Positions 8,636-16,390 are shown, numbered from the stretch's first letter. The stretch: 40,730 bases of DNA from an uncultured Collinsella sp. (GCA_900543025.1 UQPP01000018.1:1-40730), one strand, 5' to 3'. A program made the numbers and translations. Notes: generated by a model from the letters alone, not told the origin.

Positions 8636-8688
8636 GTACGTCAGCATCCAAAGATGTCGAAAAATGTCGACTTTGGATGCTGGCGTAC
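8636..8688. repeat. Composite palindrome, copy 1
   Basis: Arms of 18 bp (8636-8653 and 8671-8688, core CAGCATCCAAAG / CTTTGGATGCTG) flank a 17-base loop made of two ATGTCGA words around AAA. The same palindrome with the same loop recurs at 9710-9762. Both copies are preceded by TGACTACCC and followed by ATGTTTGGGT, so the repeated block is at least 80 bp. Confidence 0.85.
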
Positions 8689-8709
8689 ATGTTTGGGTTC
8701 GGAGGGTGA

Positions 8710-8976
8710 CTAGGCAATCATCGCATCGAGTGTGATGAGCTCCCTGAGTCGCTCCGTACGTGTTTGCCCATGGCGCTTTGCTTTTGCATCAAACGCTTCA
8801 AGAACCGATTCGCCCACACGTGCCGATAAAACAACGCTTGGCTCATCAGAGATTGGTGGCCTTCCCAACTTGATGGTGCGACCTTTCGGCCACTCATCTT
8901 TTTCGTAGGCTTCCGCGGTTTTCTCCAACTCTCCAGGGGCAAATCCCATCATCTTTTCGAGCTGCTTAGCGTCCAT
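8710..8976 (-). CDS. Ribbon-helix-helix protein, orphan antitoxin-like
   Basis: An 88-aa protein. The C-terminal half reads VVLSARVGESVLEAFDAKAKRHGQTRTERLRELI, which fits a beta-strand plus two helices of the ribbon-helix-helix (CopG/Arc-like) DNA-binding fold. The N-terminal half (about 1-45) is charged, ends in the basic stretch KGRTIKLGRPP, and could bind a toxin partner. The ATG at 8976 has AGGAGGCG upstream; an ATG at 9051 would run the gene through its own operator. No toxin gene adjoins it: the 130 bp downstream and 830 bp upstream hold only repeats. It may be a solitary antitoxin or an autonomous regulator. The palindromic sites at 9029-9060 suggest autorepression. Confidence 0.75.
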   Translation of the reverse strand: MDAKQLEKMMGFAPGELEKTAEAYEKDEWPKGRTIKLGRPPISDEPSVVLSARVGESVLEAFDAKAKRHGQTRTERLRELITLDAMIA

Positions 8977-9028
8977 AGCGCCTCCTATCGATCGGCATAA
9001 TGTCGAGCAGAGGTCAACGGATACTCTT

Positions 9029-9060
9029 TTTGTATACAGTTTTGTAGACAAAAATACAAA
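9029..9060. promoter_or_regulatory. Probable operator of the ribbon-helix-helix gene
   Basis: TGTATACA (9031-9038, a perfect palindrome) and TGTAGACA (9043-9050) are spaced 12 bp apart, inside a wider inverted repeat TTTGTAT (9029-9035) / ATACAAA (9054-9060). The cluster lies 53-84 bases upstream of the ATG at 8976, where the promoter must be. Closely spaced 8-bp sites fit cooperative binding by ribbon-helix-helix dimers. The function is inferred. Confidence 0.5.
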
Positions 9061-9159
9061 CAGTTTATCAGGCTAATTAGCTTGTTTTGACCCGCGTGTT
9101 CGATAGGAAATGAGCATTGACGGCTTCGATACTCCTTTGCTTTTCAGCCTGGAATTTGG

Positions 9160-9285
9160 ATGCTCATTGAACTTCCGGAGGGGAGCGCTTTATTAAGCTA
9201 TCGAGATTCTGAGCAGGAGCTCTCACTGGTCTTCGATAATGGGACCAGCTTAATTCGCGACACAGTGTGTCGCGAATGGGAGTAG
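9160..9285 (+). CDS. Doubtful 41-aa open frame or gene remnant
   Basis: This frame encodes MLIELPEGSALLSYRDSE followed by QELSLVFDNGTSLIRD and ends CREWE. The translation is acidic and well mixed, more protein-like than random frames here. It stays open upstream to a stop at 9118, without a better start, and I see no clear Shine-Dalgarno. A second frame starting at 9110 (MSIDGFDTPLLFSLEF) overlaps it. Together they may be a decayed, frameshifted gene. I recognise no family. Confidence 0.22.
   Translation: MLIELPEGSALLSYRDSEQELSLVFDNGTSLIRDTVCREWE
9253..9277. repeat. Perfect 25-base palindrome
   Basis: ATTCGCGACACA (9253-9264) and TGTGTCGCGAAT (9266-9277) flank one G. It lies inside the repeat-rich interval with no gene close by in either direction. 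It could be a protein-binding site or a hairpin. Confidence 0.6.
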
Positions 9286-9379
9286 TCGTTAGGTGTCCTT
9301 CAATGACTAGTCATATAAGAACGTCCAAGTGCCGGATTTTGTCATTTAGTGTCGTCCTCAGCGGCTATTCTGGAGGGTC

Positions 9380-9609
9380 GTGGTCAAAAAAGGGCAAATA
9401 TGAGTACTGTTGCCATTATAGTTGCATTTATTTTGCTATAAATAGTAGCTCCTGATGAGATTTGTTCCCATTAGGAGCTACTTTTATTGAACATATGAGG
9501 AGAAATAGCGTCGTCTACGGACGTATGGAACGTTGAATAGTTCCTGAAGTGATCAAAATCGCTGCTACTAAACAGGTAGCAGTACTCATATTTGCCCTTT
9601 TTTGACCAC
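9380..9609. repeat. 30-bp perfect inverted-repeat pair enclosing 170 bp
   Basis: Positions 9380-9409 (starting GTGGTCAAAAAAGGGC, ending ATGAGTACTG) are repeated exactly in inverted orientation at 9580-9609. Outside each arm a GAGGG-like word also matches loosely. The enclosed 170 bp are AT-rich and carry a hairpin with a T-rich tail (9444-9487). There is no transposase. It could be a small non-autonomous element or two copies of a dispersed regulatory repeat facing each other. Confidence 0.8.
9444..9487 (+). terminator. Hairpin with T-rich tail inside the inverted-repeat element
   Basis: A 10-bp stem, AGTAGCTCCT (9444-9453) with AGGAGCTACT (9473-9482), is followed by TTTATT. It has terminator form but ends no recognisable gene, so it may close a short RNA made from the repeat element. 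Confidence 0.5.
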
Positions 9610-9709
9610 AGCCCTCTCGGAAACCTTTCCAGAGGCGTCAAACAGCCATAATCCAAAGGTCGCCTCAAACAATTAGCCGGCTAAGAGCGTCCATGACTAC
9701 CCAAAAGCT

Positions 9710-9762
9710 GTACGCCAGCATCCAAAGATGTCGAAAAATGTCGACTTTGGATGCTGGTGTAC
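9710..9762. repeat. Composite palindrome, copy 2
   Basis: Nearly identical to the copy at 8636-8688: 18-bp arms (9710-9727 and 9745-9762) and the same 17-base loop, with two compensating positions changed (one per arm). The preceding AAGAGCGTCCATGACTACCC matches the flank of copy 1. The paired changes suggest the hairpin itself is under selection. Copies 1 and 2 are in the same orientation and frame the ribbon-helix-helix locus. Confidence 0.85.
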
Positions 9763-9810
9763 ATGTTTGGGTCGTATGGGCTGGGGCCCTGGACGGACAG
9801 AGCGTGCGTA

Positions 9811-10056
9811 CTAGAGCAGATTCTCCTGCAGCCATGCGATGATGTCGCTCGACTCGTAGAGTGGCTTGCCGTCGATGAACAGGCAGGGAACCTGGCGCTT
9901 TCCGCCTACGGCGATGAGTGTCTGCTCGGCTTCGGTATCGGTCGAGATATTGCGCTCGGGGATGGTCACACCGTTATCGGCAAGGAATCGCTTGACTTTT
10001 ATGCAATACGGGCAGCCGGTCATAACGTACAGCGTGAGCTCATGATTAGTAGCCAT
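9811..10056 (-). CDS. Glutaredoxin family protein
   Basis: A small thiol-disulfide oxidoreductase of 81 aa. It has the dithiol active site CPYC near the N terminus (LYVMTGCPYCIKVKRFL), the cis-proline loop in KRQVPCLFIDG, and the helix YESSDIIAWLQ that closes the glutaredoxin fold. The ATG at 10056 (MATNHEL) gives a normal-length protein; the longer frame from 10095 adds an unlikely leader. It is followed by the composite repeat and preceded in the same orientation by the XRE/TipAS-like regulator, 51 bases away. Confidence 0.9.
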   Translation of the reverse strand: MATNHELTLYVMTGCPYCIKVKRFLADNGVTIPERNISTDTEAEQTLIAVGGKRQVPCLFIDGKPLYESSDIIAWLQENLL

Positions 10057-10107
10057 GGGTCTCCAATCGGTTGAGGTTTCGATTGAAATACCCAAAGCAG
10101 CCGCGGT

Positions 10108-10935
10108 CTATGCGCGCGTCAACGACGACTCGATGGCCTGGACCAGAAACGCCGTGGCTCCGGTGCCGCAGGGCTTGTCGTAGTAGTCAACAAAGCGCTG
10201 GTCGGCAAGATAGCCGTGGGCGAGGCCCAGATACGCTTCGTTCTGGGGCTTGTGTCCCCAATTAAGGCCAATCCATCGACGGTGCATTGCGACAAGTTTG
10301 CGGGCCTCGTTACTCTCTGAGTCGCCAATGCCCATGGCAATCGAGAGCTGGCCCAAAATGGCGCGTTCAAGTTCCTTCATGTCGTTCCATGTCTGAGGAT
10401 CCATATCCAGTAACGTTTCGTTTGCTGCATCGATAGCCTCATTGCCATAGCGAGCTCGAGCCTCGGCGCCGTAGCATTCCTCGTTTTCCTGCACGGTGCG
10501 CCAGCGCTCCAGTTGCGGCAGGACGGCGCCCATGAGCGAGACGGCTTCGTCGAGCGACATGCCGGTGTTTTGTGCCAGGCGCGGGGCACAATCCTCGATC
10601 ATCGCCTCCATGGTGGTGTCGTAGGTGTACTTGCCGCGGTCGTAGCACCACTTGCAGTAATGGTCGGTCGTGGCGCCCGTGGCATCGGTGCCGCAGTCGT
10701 TGGGCGTGAGTATCATGCCGCAGCTCTGGCAATAGTGCTCGGGCATTTCAAGCAGATGAGACAGAGGCTCGCCGGTTACGGCGGCAATGAGCTTCATCAT
10801 GTCGATGCCCGGTGTGACCTCGCCGCGTTCCCAACGGCTGACGGCTTGGCGCGTGACGAAGAGCTTGGCGGCGAGCTGCTCCTGGGTAAGGTGATGGACG
10901 CGACGGACAGCGATGAGCTTTTCTGCAAAGGCCAT
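10108..10935 (-). CDS. XRE-family regulator with zinc-ribbon and TipAS-like domain
   Basis: A 275-aa three-part regulator. Residues 4-58 are a Cro/C1-type helix-turn-helix (LTQEQLAAKLFVTRQAVSRWERG). Residues 67-105 form a zinc-ribbon with paired cysteines (YCQSCG at 69 and 72; YCKWCY at 94 and 97). The remainder (about 140-270) has features of the TipA effector-binding (TipAS) fold: a helical region with EECYGAEARARYG, then NEAYLGLAHGYLADQRFVDYYDKPCGTGATAFLVQAI. TipAS domains bind ligands, classically thiopeptides, and usually sit behind a MerR-type domain. Here the DNA-binding part is XRE-type with a zinc ribbon between. It may control its own or a neighbouring gene in response to a small molecule; no resistance gene adjoins it except the glutaredoxin downstream. 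Confidence 0.82.
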   Translation of the reverse strand: MAFAEKLIAVRRVHHLTQEQLAAKLFVTRQAVSRWERGEVTPGIDMMKLIAAVTGEPLSHLLEMPEHYCQSCGMILTPNDCGTDATGATTDHYCKWCYDRGKYTYDTTMEAMIEDCAPRLAQNTGMSLDEAVSLMGAVLPQLERWRTVQENEECYGAEARARYGNEAIDAANETLLDMDPQTWNDMKELERAILGQLSIAMGIGDSESNEARKLVAMHRRWIGLNWGHKPQNEAYLGLAHGYLADQRFVDYYDKPCGTGATAFLVQAIESSLTRA

Positions 10936-11063
10936 AGCGGCTCCTTTCTGCTGGTTGACGGCTTAAGCATACGCGGCGGCAGGCACCCTTCCAAGCAACC
11001 GTTGGTTGCACGACGGGGGACCGTGGCGAAGAATTGCGCGCAATGCCCCACGCCTCCATGCCG

Positions 11064-11069
11064 TACAAT
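11064..11069 (+). promoter_or_regulatory. Candidate -10 box of trmO, suggesting a leaderless mRNA
   Basis: TACAAT ends 7 bases before the ATG at 11077, and there is no Shine-Dalgarno upstream of that ATG. If this is the -10 element, transcription would begin at or next to the start codon. No good -35 is visible at 16-18 bp. Confidence 0.45.
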
Positions 11070-11076
11070 GACCGGC

Positions 11077-11814
11077 ATGGAACCTATCGCACACATACAT
11101 ACTGATCTGCCGCAGAAGTTCGGCATTCCGCGCAACAGCTTTTTGGCGCCTCATCTGCAGGGACGCATCGTTTTTGAGCCGGAATTTGCCTCCAATGCAG
11201 CAGTTGAGGGCCTGGACTCCTTCTCTCACCTATGGCTGCTGTGGCGTTTTGAAAACGGCACACCCGGCGGCACGGCTAAGGACATAGCCGCCGATGCCAA
11301 GACGCGGAACAGGTCCGGAACCAACGCAAAATGGTCGAAAACCGTGCGCCCGCCGCGTCTGGGCGGAGCCGAGCGCGTGGGTGTGTTTGCCACGCGCAGT
11401 CCGTTTCGCCCTAATCCCATTGGGCTCACCTGCGTCAAGCTCGACCGCGTGGAGCTTACCGACGATGGTCCCATCATCCATGTGTTGGGGGCCGACCTGC
11501 GCGACGGCACGCCCATCTACGACATTAAGCCCTACATTCCGTTTGCGGACTGTCATCCGGATGCAACGGGCGGCTGGATTGAGGATGCTCCGTGGCAAGA
11601 GCTCGACATCGAGTTCCCGCAGGCGCTGCAGGATATGGTCTCGCCCGCAAAGCTCCCCGGCTTGGTCGAGGTCCTTCGCCAAGACCCGCGCCGCGCAGGC
11701 AGCAAGTACGAGCCAAACCGCGTCTATCACCTGGCCTTTGCCGGGCTCGACATATCTTTTACGGTCGATAAAACCCAGCTAACCGTGGTCGCCGTCAACG
11801 ACGCGCAAGACTAA
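11077..11814 (+). CDS. trmO: tRNA (m6t6A37) methyltransferase TrmO/TsaA
   Basis: A SAM-dependent enzyme that methylates the N6 of t6A at position 37 of certain tRNAs; 245 aa. The family hallmark ERVGVFATRSPFRPNPIGLTCVKL is intact, as are the N-terminal barrel start (IAHIHTDLPQKFGIPRN) and GADLRDGTPIYDIKPYIPFAD. The C-terminal extension ends SKYEPNRVYHLAFAGLDISF, typical of bacterial TrmO. I take the ATG at 11077 (MEPIAHI); an ATG at 11068 overlaps the candidate -10. It is divergent from the XRE/TipAS-like gene, 141 bases apart. Confidence 0.9.
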   Translation: MEPIAHIHTDLPQKFGIPRNSFLAPHLQGRIVFEPEFASNAAVEGLDSFSHLWLLWRFENGTPGGTAKDIAADAKTRNRSGTNAKWSKTVRPPRLGGAERVGVFATRSPFRPNPIGLTCVKLDRVELTDDGPIIHVLGADLRDGTPIYDIKPYIPFADCHPDATGGWIEDAPWQELDIEFPQALQDMVSPAKLPGLVEVLRQDPRRAGSKYEPNRVYHLAFAGLDISFTVDKTQLTVVAVNDAQD

Positions 11815-11925
11815 CCAGCCATTCGTCCGCACCCGTCAAATTAAGCGCCAAACCCCATGCCAAAATCGCCCGTGCTGGTGGACAATAACGCCTACCAAAA
11901 CAATCACTTTGCACGGGAGTTCAGC

Positions 11926-13140
11926 ATGAAATACGACTTTAGCTCGCTTATCGACCGCCACGGCATGGACTCCATCGCCGTTGACTCTTGGGGTGAGATC
12001 CCCGGTATGGCTCCGAACGCACCCGACGAGGGCTTCGACCGCATTCCCATGTGGGTGGCCGATATGAATTTTGCCACGGTGCCCACGGTCCAGGAGCACA
12101 TCATTCAGCGTGCCCAGCACCCCATGTTCGGCTATTTCAATCCGCGTCCCGAGTACTTCGACCGCATCATCGAATGGCAGAGCCGCCGCAATGGCGTCGA
12201 GGGTCTGCGTCCTGAACATATCGGCTACGAAAACGGCGTGCTGGGCGGTGTCGTGTCGACGCTGCGCGCGTATGTCCAGCCAGGCGATGCGGTGCTGGTC
12301 CACAGCCCTACCTACATTGGTTTTACCAAGTCTATCGAAGCCGCGGGCTATCGTATTGTCCACAGCCCGCTTAAGCTCGACGATCAGGGCGTGTGGCGCA
12401 TGGACTTTGAGGACATGGAGTGCAAACTCGCCCAAAACCACATTCATGCCGCGGTGTTCTGCTCGCCGCACAATCCCTGCGGCCGCGTATGGGAGCGCGA
12501 TGAGATTGAACGTGCCATGGACATCTATCGCCAGCACGATTGCGTGGTGATCTCGGATGAGATTTGGTCCGATATCATCCTGCCGGGGCACAAGCATATC
12601 CCGACGCAGTCGGTGAGCGAGGATGCCCGCATGCGCACGGTTGCCCTCTATGCGCCGAGCAAGACGTTTAACCTGGCGGGCTTGGTCGGCAGCTACCACA
12701 TTATCTACAACGAGACGCTGCGCGACCGCATGTGCACCGTGTCCAACAAGACCCACTACAACGAAATGAATGTCCTCTCCATGCATGCGCTTATCGGTGC
12801 CTACCAGCCGCAGGGCTACGAGTGGGTGGACGAGCTCAACCAGGTGCTTGCCGGCAATATCGAGTACTTCTGCACGTATGCAGAAAAACACTGGAAGGGC
12901 GTCGCGTTTTCACGTCCGCAGGGCACGTACATGGTGTTTATTGACTGCGCCGAGTGGTGCCGCGAGCATGGCCGCGATATTCAGTGGCTGCTCGACGAGG
13001 GGGCGCGCGTGGGCGTGGGGTATCAGGACGGCCGCCCGTTCCACGGACCCTGCCACATTCGCGTGAATCTGGCGCTGCCGCTTTCGCGCGTAAGGGAGGC
13101 GTGCGACCGCCTGGACCGCTACGTTTTTAATGCACGGTAA
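11926..13140 (+). CDS. MalY/PatB-type aminotransferase (cystathionine beta-lyase)
   Basis: A PLP-dependent fold-type I enzyme of 404 aa, of the MalY/PatB subgroup that cleaves cystathionine and related C-S compounds. It has the subgroup start DSIAVDSWGE followed by RIPMWVADMNFATVP, the Asn of SPHNPCGRVW (Asn183), the cofactor Asp of SDEIWSD (Asp211), the Schiff-base lysine in APSKTFNLAG (Lys246), and the C-terminal Arg in HIRVNLALP that binds the substrate carboxylate. GGGAG (11915-11919) supports the ATG at 11926 over an in-frame ATG at 11857. A GACAAT box at 11881-11886 is a candidate -10. The likely product is homocysteine or a released thiol; some relatives also act as regulators. Confidence 0.9.
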   Translation: MKYDFSSLIDRHGMDSIAVDSWGEIPGMAPNAPDEGFDRIPMWVADMNFATVPTVQEHIIQRAQHPMFGYFNPRPEYFDRIIEWQSRRNGVEGLRPEHIGYENGVLGGVVSTLRAYVQPGDAVLVHSPTYIGFTKSIEAAGYRIVHSPLKLDDQGVWRMDFEDMECKLAQNHIHAAVFCSPHNPCGRVWERDEIERAMDIYRQHDCVVISDEIWSDIILPGHKHIPTQSVSEDARMRTVALYAPSKTFNLAGLVGSYHIIYNETLRDRMCTVSNKTHYNEMNVLSMHALIGAYQPQGYEWVDELNQVLAGNIEYFCTYAEKHWKGVAFSRPQGTYMVFIDCAEWCREHGRDIQWLLDEGARVGVGYQDGRPFHGPCHIRVNLALPLSRVREACDRLDRYVFNAR

Positions 13141-13155
13141 GTGAGCACTGCATGC

Positions 13156-13187
13156 GGGGCCTTCTGCCAAGTCGGCTGGAAGGCCCC
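13156..13187 (+). terminator. GC-rich hairpin after the MalY-type gene
   Basis: Stem GGGGCCTTC (13156-13164) with GAAGGCCCC (13179-13187), 15 bases after the stop. No T run follows, so termination strength is uncertain. Confidence 0.55.
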
Positions 13188-13211
13188 ACACGGTAAAGCG
13201 CCTGTAACAAA

Positions 13212-13243
13212 TTGGACGCTCGAGTGGTTTCGTTTGCTATTAT
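13212..13243 (+). promoter_or_regulatory. Candidate promoter of the binding-protein/kinase locus
   Basis: TATTAT at 13238-13243 is preceded by TG one base upstream (TGCTATTAT), an extended -10. TTGGAC at 13212-13217 resembles a -35, but the spacer is 20 bp. It lies 42 bases before the start codon at 13286. Confidence 0.45.
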
Positions 13244-13285
13244 CTTTAACCATTTCAGTCTGTAAACAGGATCTTCTGGAGCTCG

Positions 13286-14155
13286 ATGAAAAGACCTCGC
13301 CGCTCGGTGTCCATATCGTTGTTTGCCGCGCTTGCGGTAGCGTGTGCCTTTGTCGTAGCGATAGCCGGCTGTTCCGGGTCGAATGACAGGGCCTCGACGT
13401 CTGCATTAGAAGGTCTGGACGCCTCGCAGGCCAAAGACGACAACCTTAAGACGCTCAATGTCGGCAGCGACCTCTACCCGCCGTTTGTGTATACCGACGA
13501 GTACGGCGATATCGTTGGCCTGGATGTCGAGATATTGACCGAGGCTTTGGCTCGCATTGGTTACAAGCCAAAATACCAGCTGATCGACTGGGAAAAGAAG
13601 AAAGAGCTGCTGGCGAGCGGCGAGCTCGATTGCGTCATGGGTAGCTTTAGTATGACGGGTCGCGAAAACGAGTATCGTTGGGCCGGCCCGTACCTTGCGA
13701 GCCGCCAGGTAGTCGCGGTCGATCCCCAGAGCGATATCTACACGCTTGCCGATCTTGAGGACAAGGTCGTGGCCGTTCAGTCCACCATCAAGCCCGAGGA
13801 CATTTTGCTCAATCGTACAAATGAAAACGTTCCGCAGATCAAGGAACTCTACAGCTTTTCGGACCGCTCAAACCTGAACCCGGCGCTCGTCGAGGGCCTG
13901 GTCGACGCCATCGCCGCGCATGAGTCCTCGCTGCTCACCTACGAAAAAGACTATGGTGTGACGTATCGCATTTTGGATGAGCCACTGCTAGAGGTCGGTT
14001 TGGGTACCGCTTTCGATCTAAGCGATACGCGCGGCATCGACGCTAAGCTCACCCATGCCTACCAGGAAATGCTAGCCGACGGCACCATGGAACGCCTGGT
14101 GTCAAAGTACTTTGATGACCCTTCGCCATTTTTGAATATGGAGGGCCTGTCATGA
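13286..14155 (+). CDS. Solute-binding lipoprotein (PBPb family), sensor partner
   Basis: A 289-aa lipoprotein with a type II periplasmic-binding fold for small solutes such as amino acids. The signal peptide ends at Cys29 (AIAGC). The mature part begins KTLNVGSDLYPPFVYTDEYGDIVGLDVEILTEALARIGY, the usual start of the fold, and continues with DCVMGSFSMTGRENEYRWAGPYLASRQVVAV. It lacks any adjacent ABC permease or ATPase. Its stop overlaps the start of a hybrid histidine kinase as ATGA, so the likely job is to present ligand to that kinase; at 16934-19737 the equivalent module is fused to the kinase. The ligand is unknown. Confidence 0.88.
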   Translation: MKRPRRSVSISLFAALAVACAFVVAIAGCSGSNDRASTSALEGLDASQAKDDNLKTLNVGSDLYPPFVYTDEYGDIVGLDVEILTEALARIGYKPKYQLIDWEKKKELLASGELDCVMGSFSMTGRENEYRWAGPYLASRQVVAVDPQSDIYTLADLEDKVVAVQSTIKPEDILLNRTNENVPQIKELYSFSDRSNLNPALVEGLVDAIAAHESSLLTYEKDYGVTYRILDEPLLEVGLGTAFDLSDTRGIDAKLTHAYQEMLADGTMERLVSKYFDDPSPFLNMEGLS

Positions 14156-16343
14156 TCGATGCGCCCGACCACGCCGCAGAGGAGCGAGGCAATCGTTCGG
14201 CAGGGGCATGGCTCCTTGTCGCTCTGCTGGGGATAGCGCTCTCGGTTGTTGCCGGCATGATGAGCTACGGTTACACGACGGCCCAAGCCGAGCAGCGCTT
14301 TGCCGACGTTGTCGATTACGTGGCGACGCAGAGCCTTTCCTACGATGCGTTCAATAGCGCCTATGCGACCAAAAACCTGATTCGCGTTATAGAGATTGCC
14401 GGAGAGGCAGCGCGCGATATGGAGCGCGACGGCTCGGTGGATAACGCCACGCTGGAGCAATATGCCGACCAGTTCAACGTGAGCGCACTGATCGTGACGG
14501 ACGCATCGGGCAATTTGGTGTCCGAGTCCTCGACGGATGGCGTGGGCTACGAGTCGCTCGCTACGTATCTCAAGGAAGCGCCTGTGCTGGATGTGGCAGC
14601 CCATCCGCTTAAGTCCTATACCGCCCGCATTACGCTTTCGGATGATTCGGTTGCAGACATTGGTTGCGTGACGCGGCAAGATGGCGAGGGTATCGTTATC
14701 GCGGTAAGGCATCAGAGCGCGAAGGCAGTTGCAAGCAATACGCTCAAACTGCAGAGCCTGCTCGGTGGTTACGAGACCATTGACAGCGGCAATATCGTGA
14801 TTGAAAGCAATGGCAAGGTCGTTGCGACCAATGCCGTTGAACCCACCATATTGGGCGTATTTGATCTGCCTACGACGGATGCCTTCATTGTCGACGGTAT
14901 AAAGGATCGGTGCCCGGCTGGTAAGGTCAGATTGGTCAACGCCAATGGCGAGTGGTATTTGGGCACATTTGGAAAAGCGCGCGGGTTCTACGTGTACACC
15001 TATGCCTCGGCGCGGCGCTACTTTGAGGTCGTCGCGGCTGTTGCTGCCGGCGTGCTGGTGCTTTACAGCGGTGTTGTGGCCGTTGTTGTGATGGTGCGTC
15101 GCCGCGCCGACCGGCGACGTTTGACGGACTTGCTGCAGCAGGAGCGCGACTATGGCGACAGGCTGGCAAAGGCGGCGCGTGAGGCCTCGTCTGCCAACTC
15201 GGCAAAGACGGAGTTTTTGCGCCGCATGAGCCACGATCTGCGCACGCCCATCAACGGCATTCGCGGTATGGTCGAGGTCGGCGATGCCAATGCGGACGAT
15301 CTGCAAAAGCAGACCGAGTGCCGCTCAAAGATCTGGACGGCATCGGGACTGCTGCTCGACCTTGCCAACGAGGCACTCGATATGAGCCGCCTGGAGAGCG
15401 GACAGGTCGACCTGAACCTCGTACCCATAAATTTGGTGGCCCTCAACTGTGAAGTGCGCGATATTTTGGAGCGCCAGGCCGAGGAGCGTCTGGTGACAAT
15501 TATCTGCGACCAGCAGACGCTTAATCATCCCTATGCGCGGGTGAGCGTGACGCACCTCAAGCGTTTGTTGCTCAATATTGCCGGCAATGCCGTCAAGTAC
15601 AACCGCCAGGGCGGCTATGTCCGCCTGGTGTGCCGCGAGGTGGAGCCAGCGGATGGCGTCCCCGTCTATGAATACACGATCGCCGACAACGGTATTGGCA
15701 TGAGCGAGGAGTTCCAAAAGCACCTCTACGAGCCGTTTTCCGCGAGGAGCAGCAGGTGGAAGGCGCTTCATCGGGAACTGGCCTGGGCGCGCCTATCGCA
15801 AAACAGCTGGTCGAGCTTATGGGCGGAACCATGAGCTTTACGAGTGTCTTGGGGCAGGGGACGACGTTTACCATTCGCCTGCCGTTCGAGAAGTGCGACC
15901 GCTCCGAGATTCCTCAGGCAGTTCCCGCGGATGCGGGAGACGGCGATGCGCTCCAGGGCTTGCGCGTTTTGCTCGTAGAGGATAACGATCTGAATGCCGA
16001 GATCGCGCAGTTTACGCTCAGCCGTGCCGGTGCCATCGTGACGCATGCTAAGGATGGTGAGTCTGCCGTCGAGATGTTTACCGCGAGCGCACCGCACGAG
16101 TACGACGTGGTGTTGATGGACATCATGATGCCTGGCATCGATGGCCTTGAGGCCACGCGTCAGATTCGAGCACTCGATCGCGAGGATGCCGCGACCACGC
16201 CGATTATCGCCGTGAGTGCCAACGCCTTTGCCGACGACCGTAGGCTTTCGCGTGAGGCGGGCATGAACGCGCACTTGAGCAAACCTGTGAGCTCGCAAGA
16301 GCTCGTCGAGGCGCTAGCGCACATCGCCGCCGACGCTTCATAA
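14152..16343 (+). pseudogene. Hybrid histidine kinase, frameshifted near 15740
   Basis: With one base restored near 15738-15742 this is a 730-aa hybrid kinase: membrane helix (19-41), a long extracytoplasmic sensor (42-295), a second helix (296-318), HisKA with RMSHDLRTPINGI (His361), an ATPase domain, and a receiver with LMDIMMPGIDG and LSKP. As written, the frame reads HLYEPFS and then runs into an alternative frame ending at 15834; the correct frame resumes as REEQQVEGASSGTGLGAPIAKQ and ends at 16343. The unshifted product (560 aa) would lack the last ATPase G box and the whole receiver. The cause may be a true mutation, an assembly error, or less likely recoding. It overlaps the upstream binding-protein gene by four bases. 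Confidence 0.85.
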
Positions 16344-16345
16344 GC

Positions 16346-16390
16346 ATATGGCCCGGTTCCAAGGTGGGTTGGAACCGGGCCATATTGTTA
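16346..16390. terminator. Strong bidirectional terminator
   Basis: A 17-bp perfect stem (16346-16362 with 16369-16385, core GGCCCGGTTCC) and a 6-base loop lie between the convergent kinase and PNPOx-like genes, followed by TGTTATT on the plus strand. Confidence 0.85.

Larger units (their letters stand above)
9061..9810. other. Gene-poor, repeat-rich interval
   Basis: No convincing full gene lies in these 750 bases. They hold a short open frame (9160-9285), a perfect palindrome (9253-9277), a partial dispersed motif (9306-9326), the 30-bp inverted-repeat pair (9380-9609) with an inner hairpin, and copy 2 of the composite palindrome (9710-9762). Longer frames at 9267-9455 (+) and 9471-9668 (-) owe their shared SKKGKYEYC segment to the inverted repeat and are not accepted as genes. 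The composition is more AT-rich than the flanks. Confidence 0.7.

Noticed and set aside
9380..9609. Complete insertion sequence
   Set aside because: The arms look like terminal repeats, but 170 bp is too short for a transposase and no flanking target duplication is evident.
9267..9668. Two small genes sharing SKKGKYEYC
   Set aside because: The shared peptide is just the translation of the two arms of the 30-bp inverted repeat on opposite strands.
10513..11076. Long N-terminal extension of TrmO
   Set aside because: The frame happens to be open across the antisense XRE/TipAS-like gene; the TrmO family starts at MEPIAHI and the divergent promoter region lies between.
14059..15306. 415-aa open frame on the minus strand
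   Set aside because: Antisense to the binding-protein/hybrid-kinase locus; no motifs and highly biased composition.
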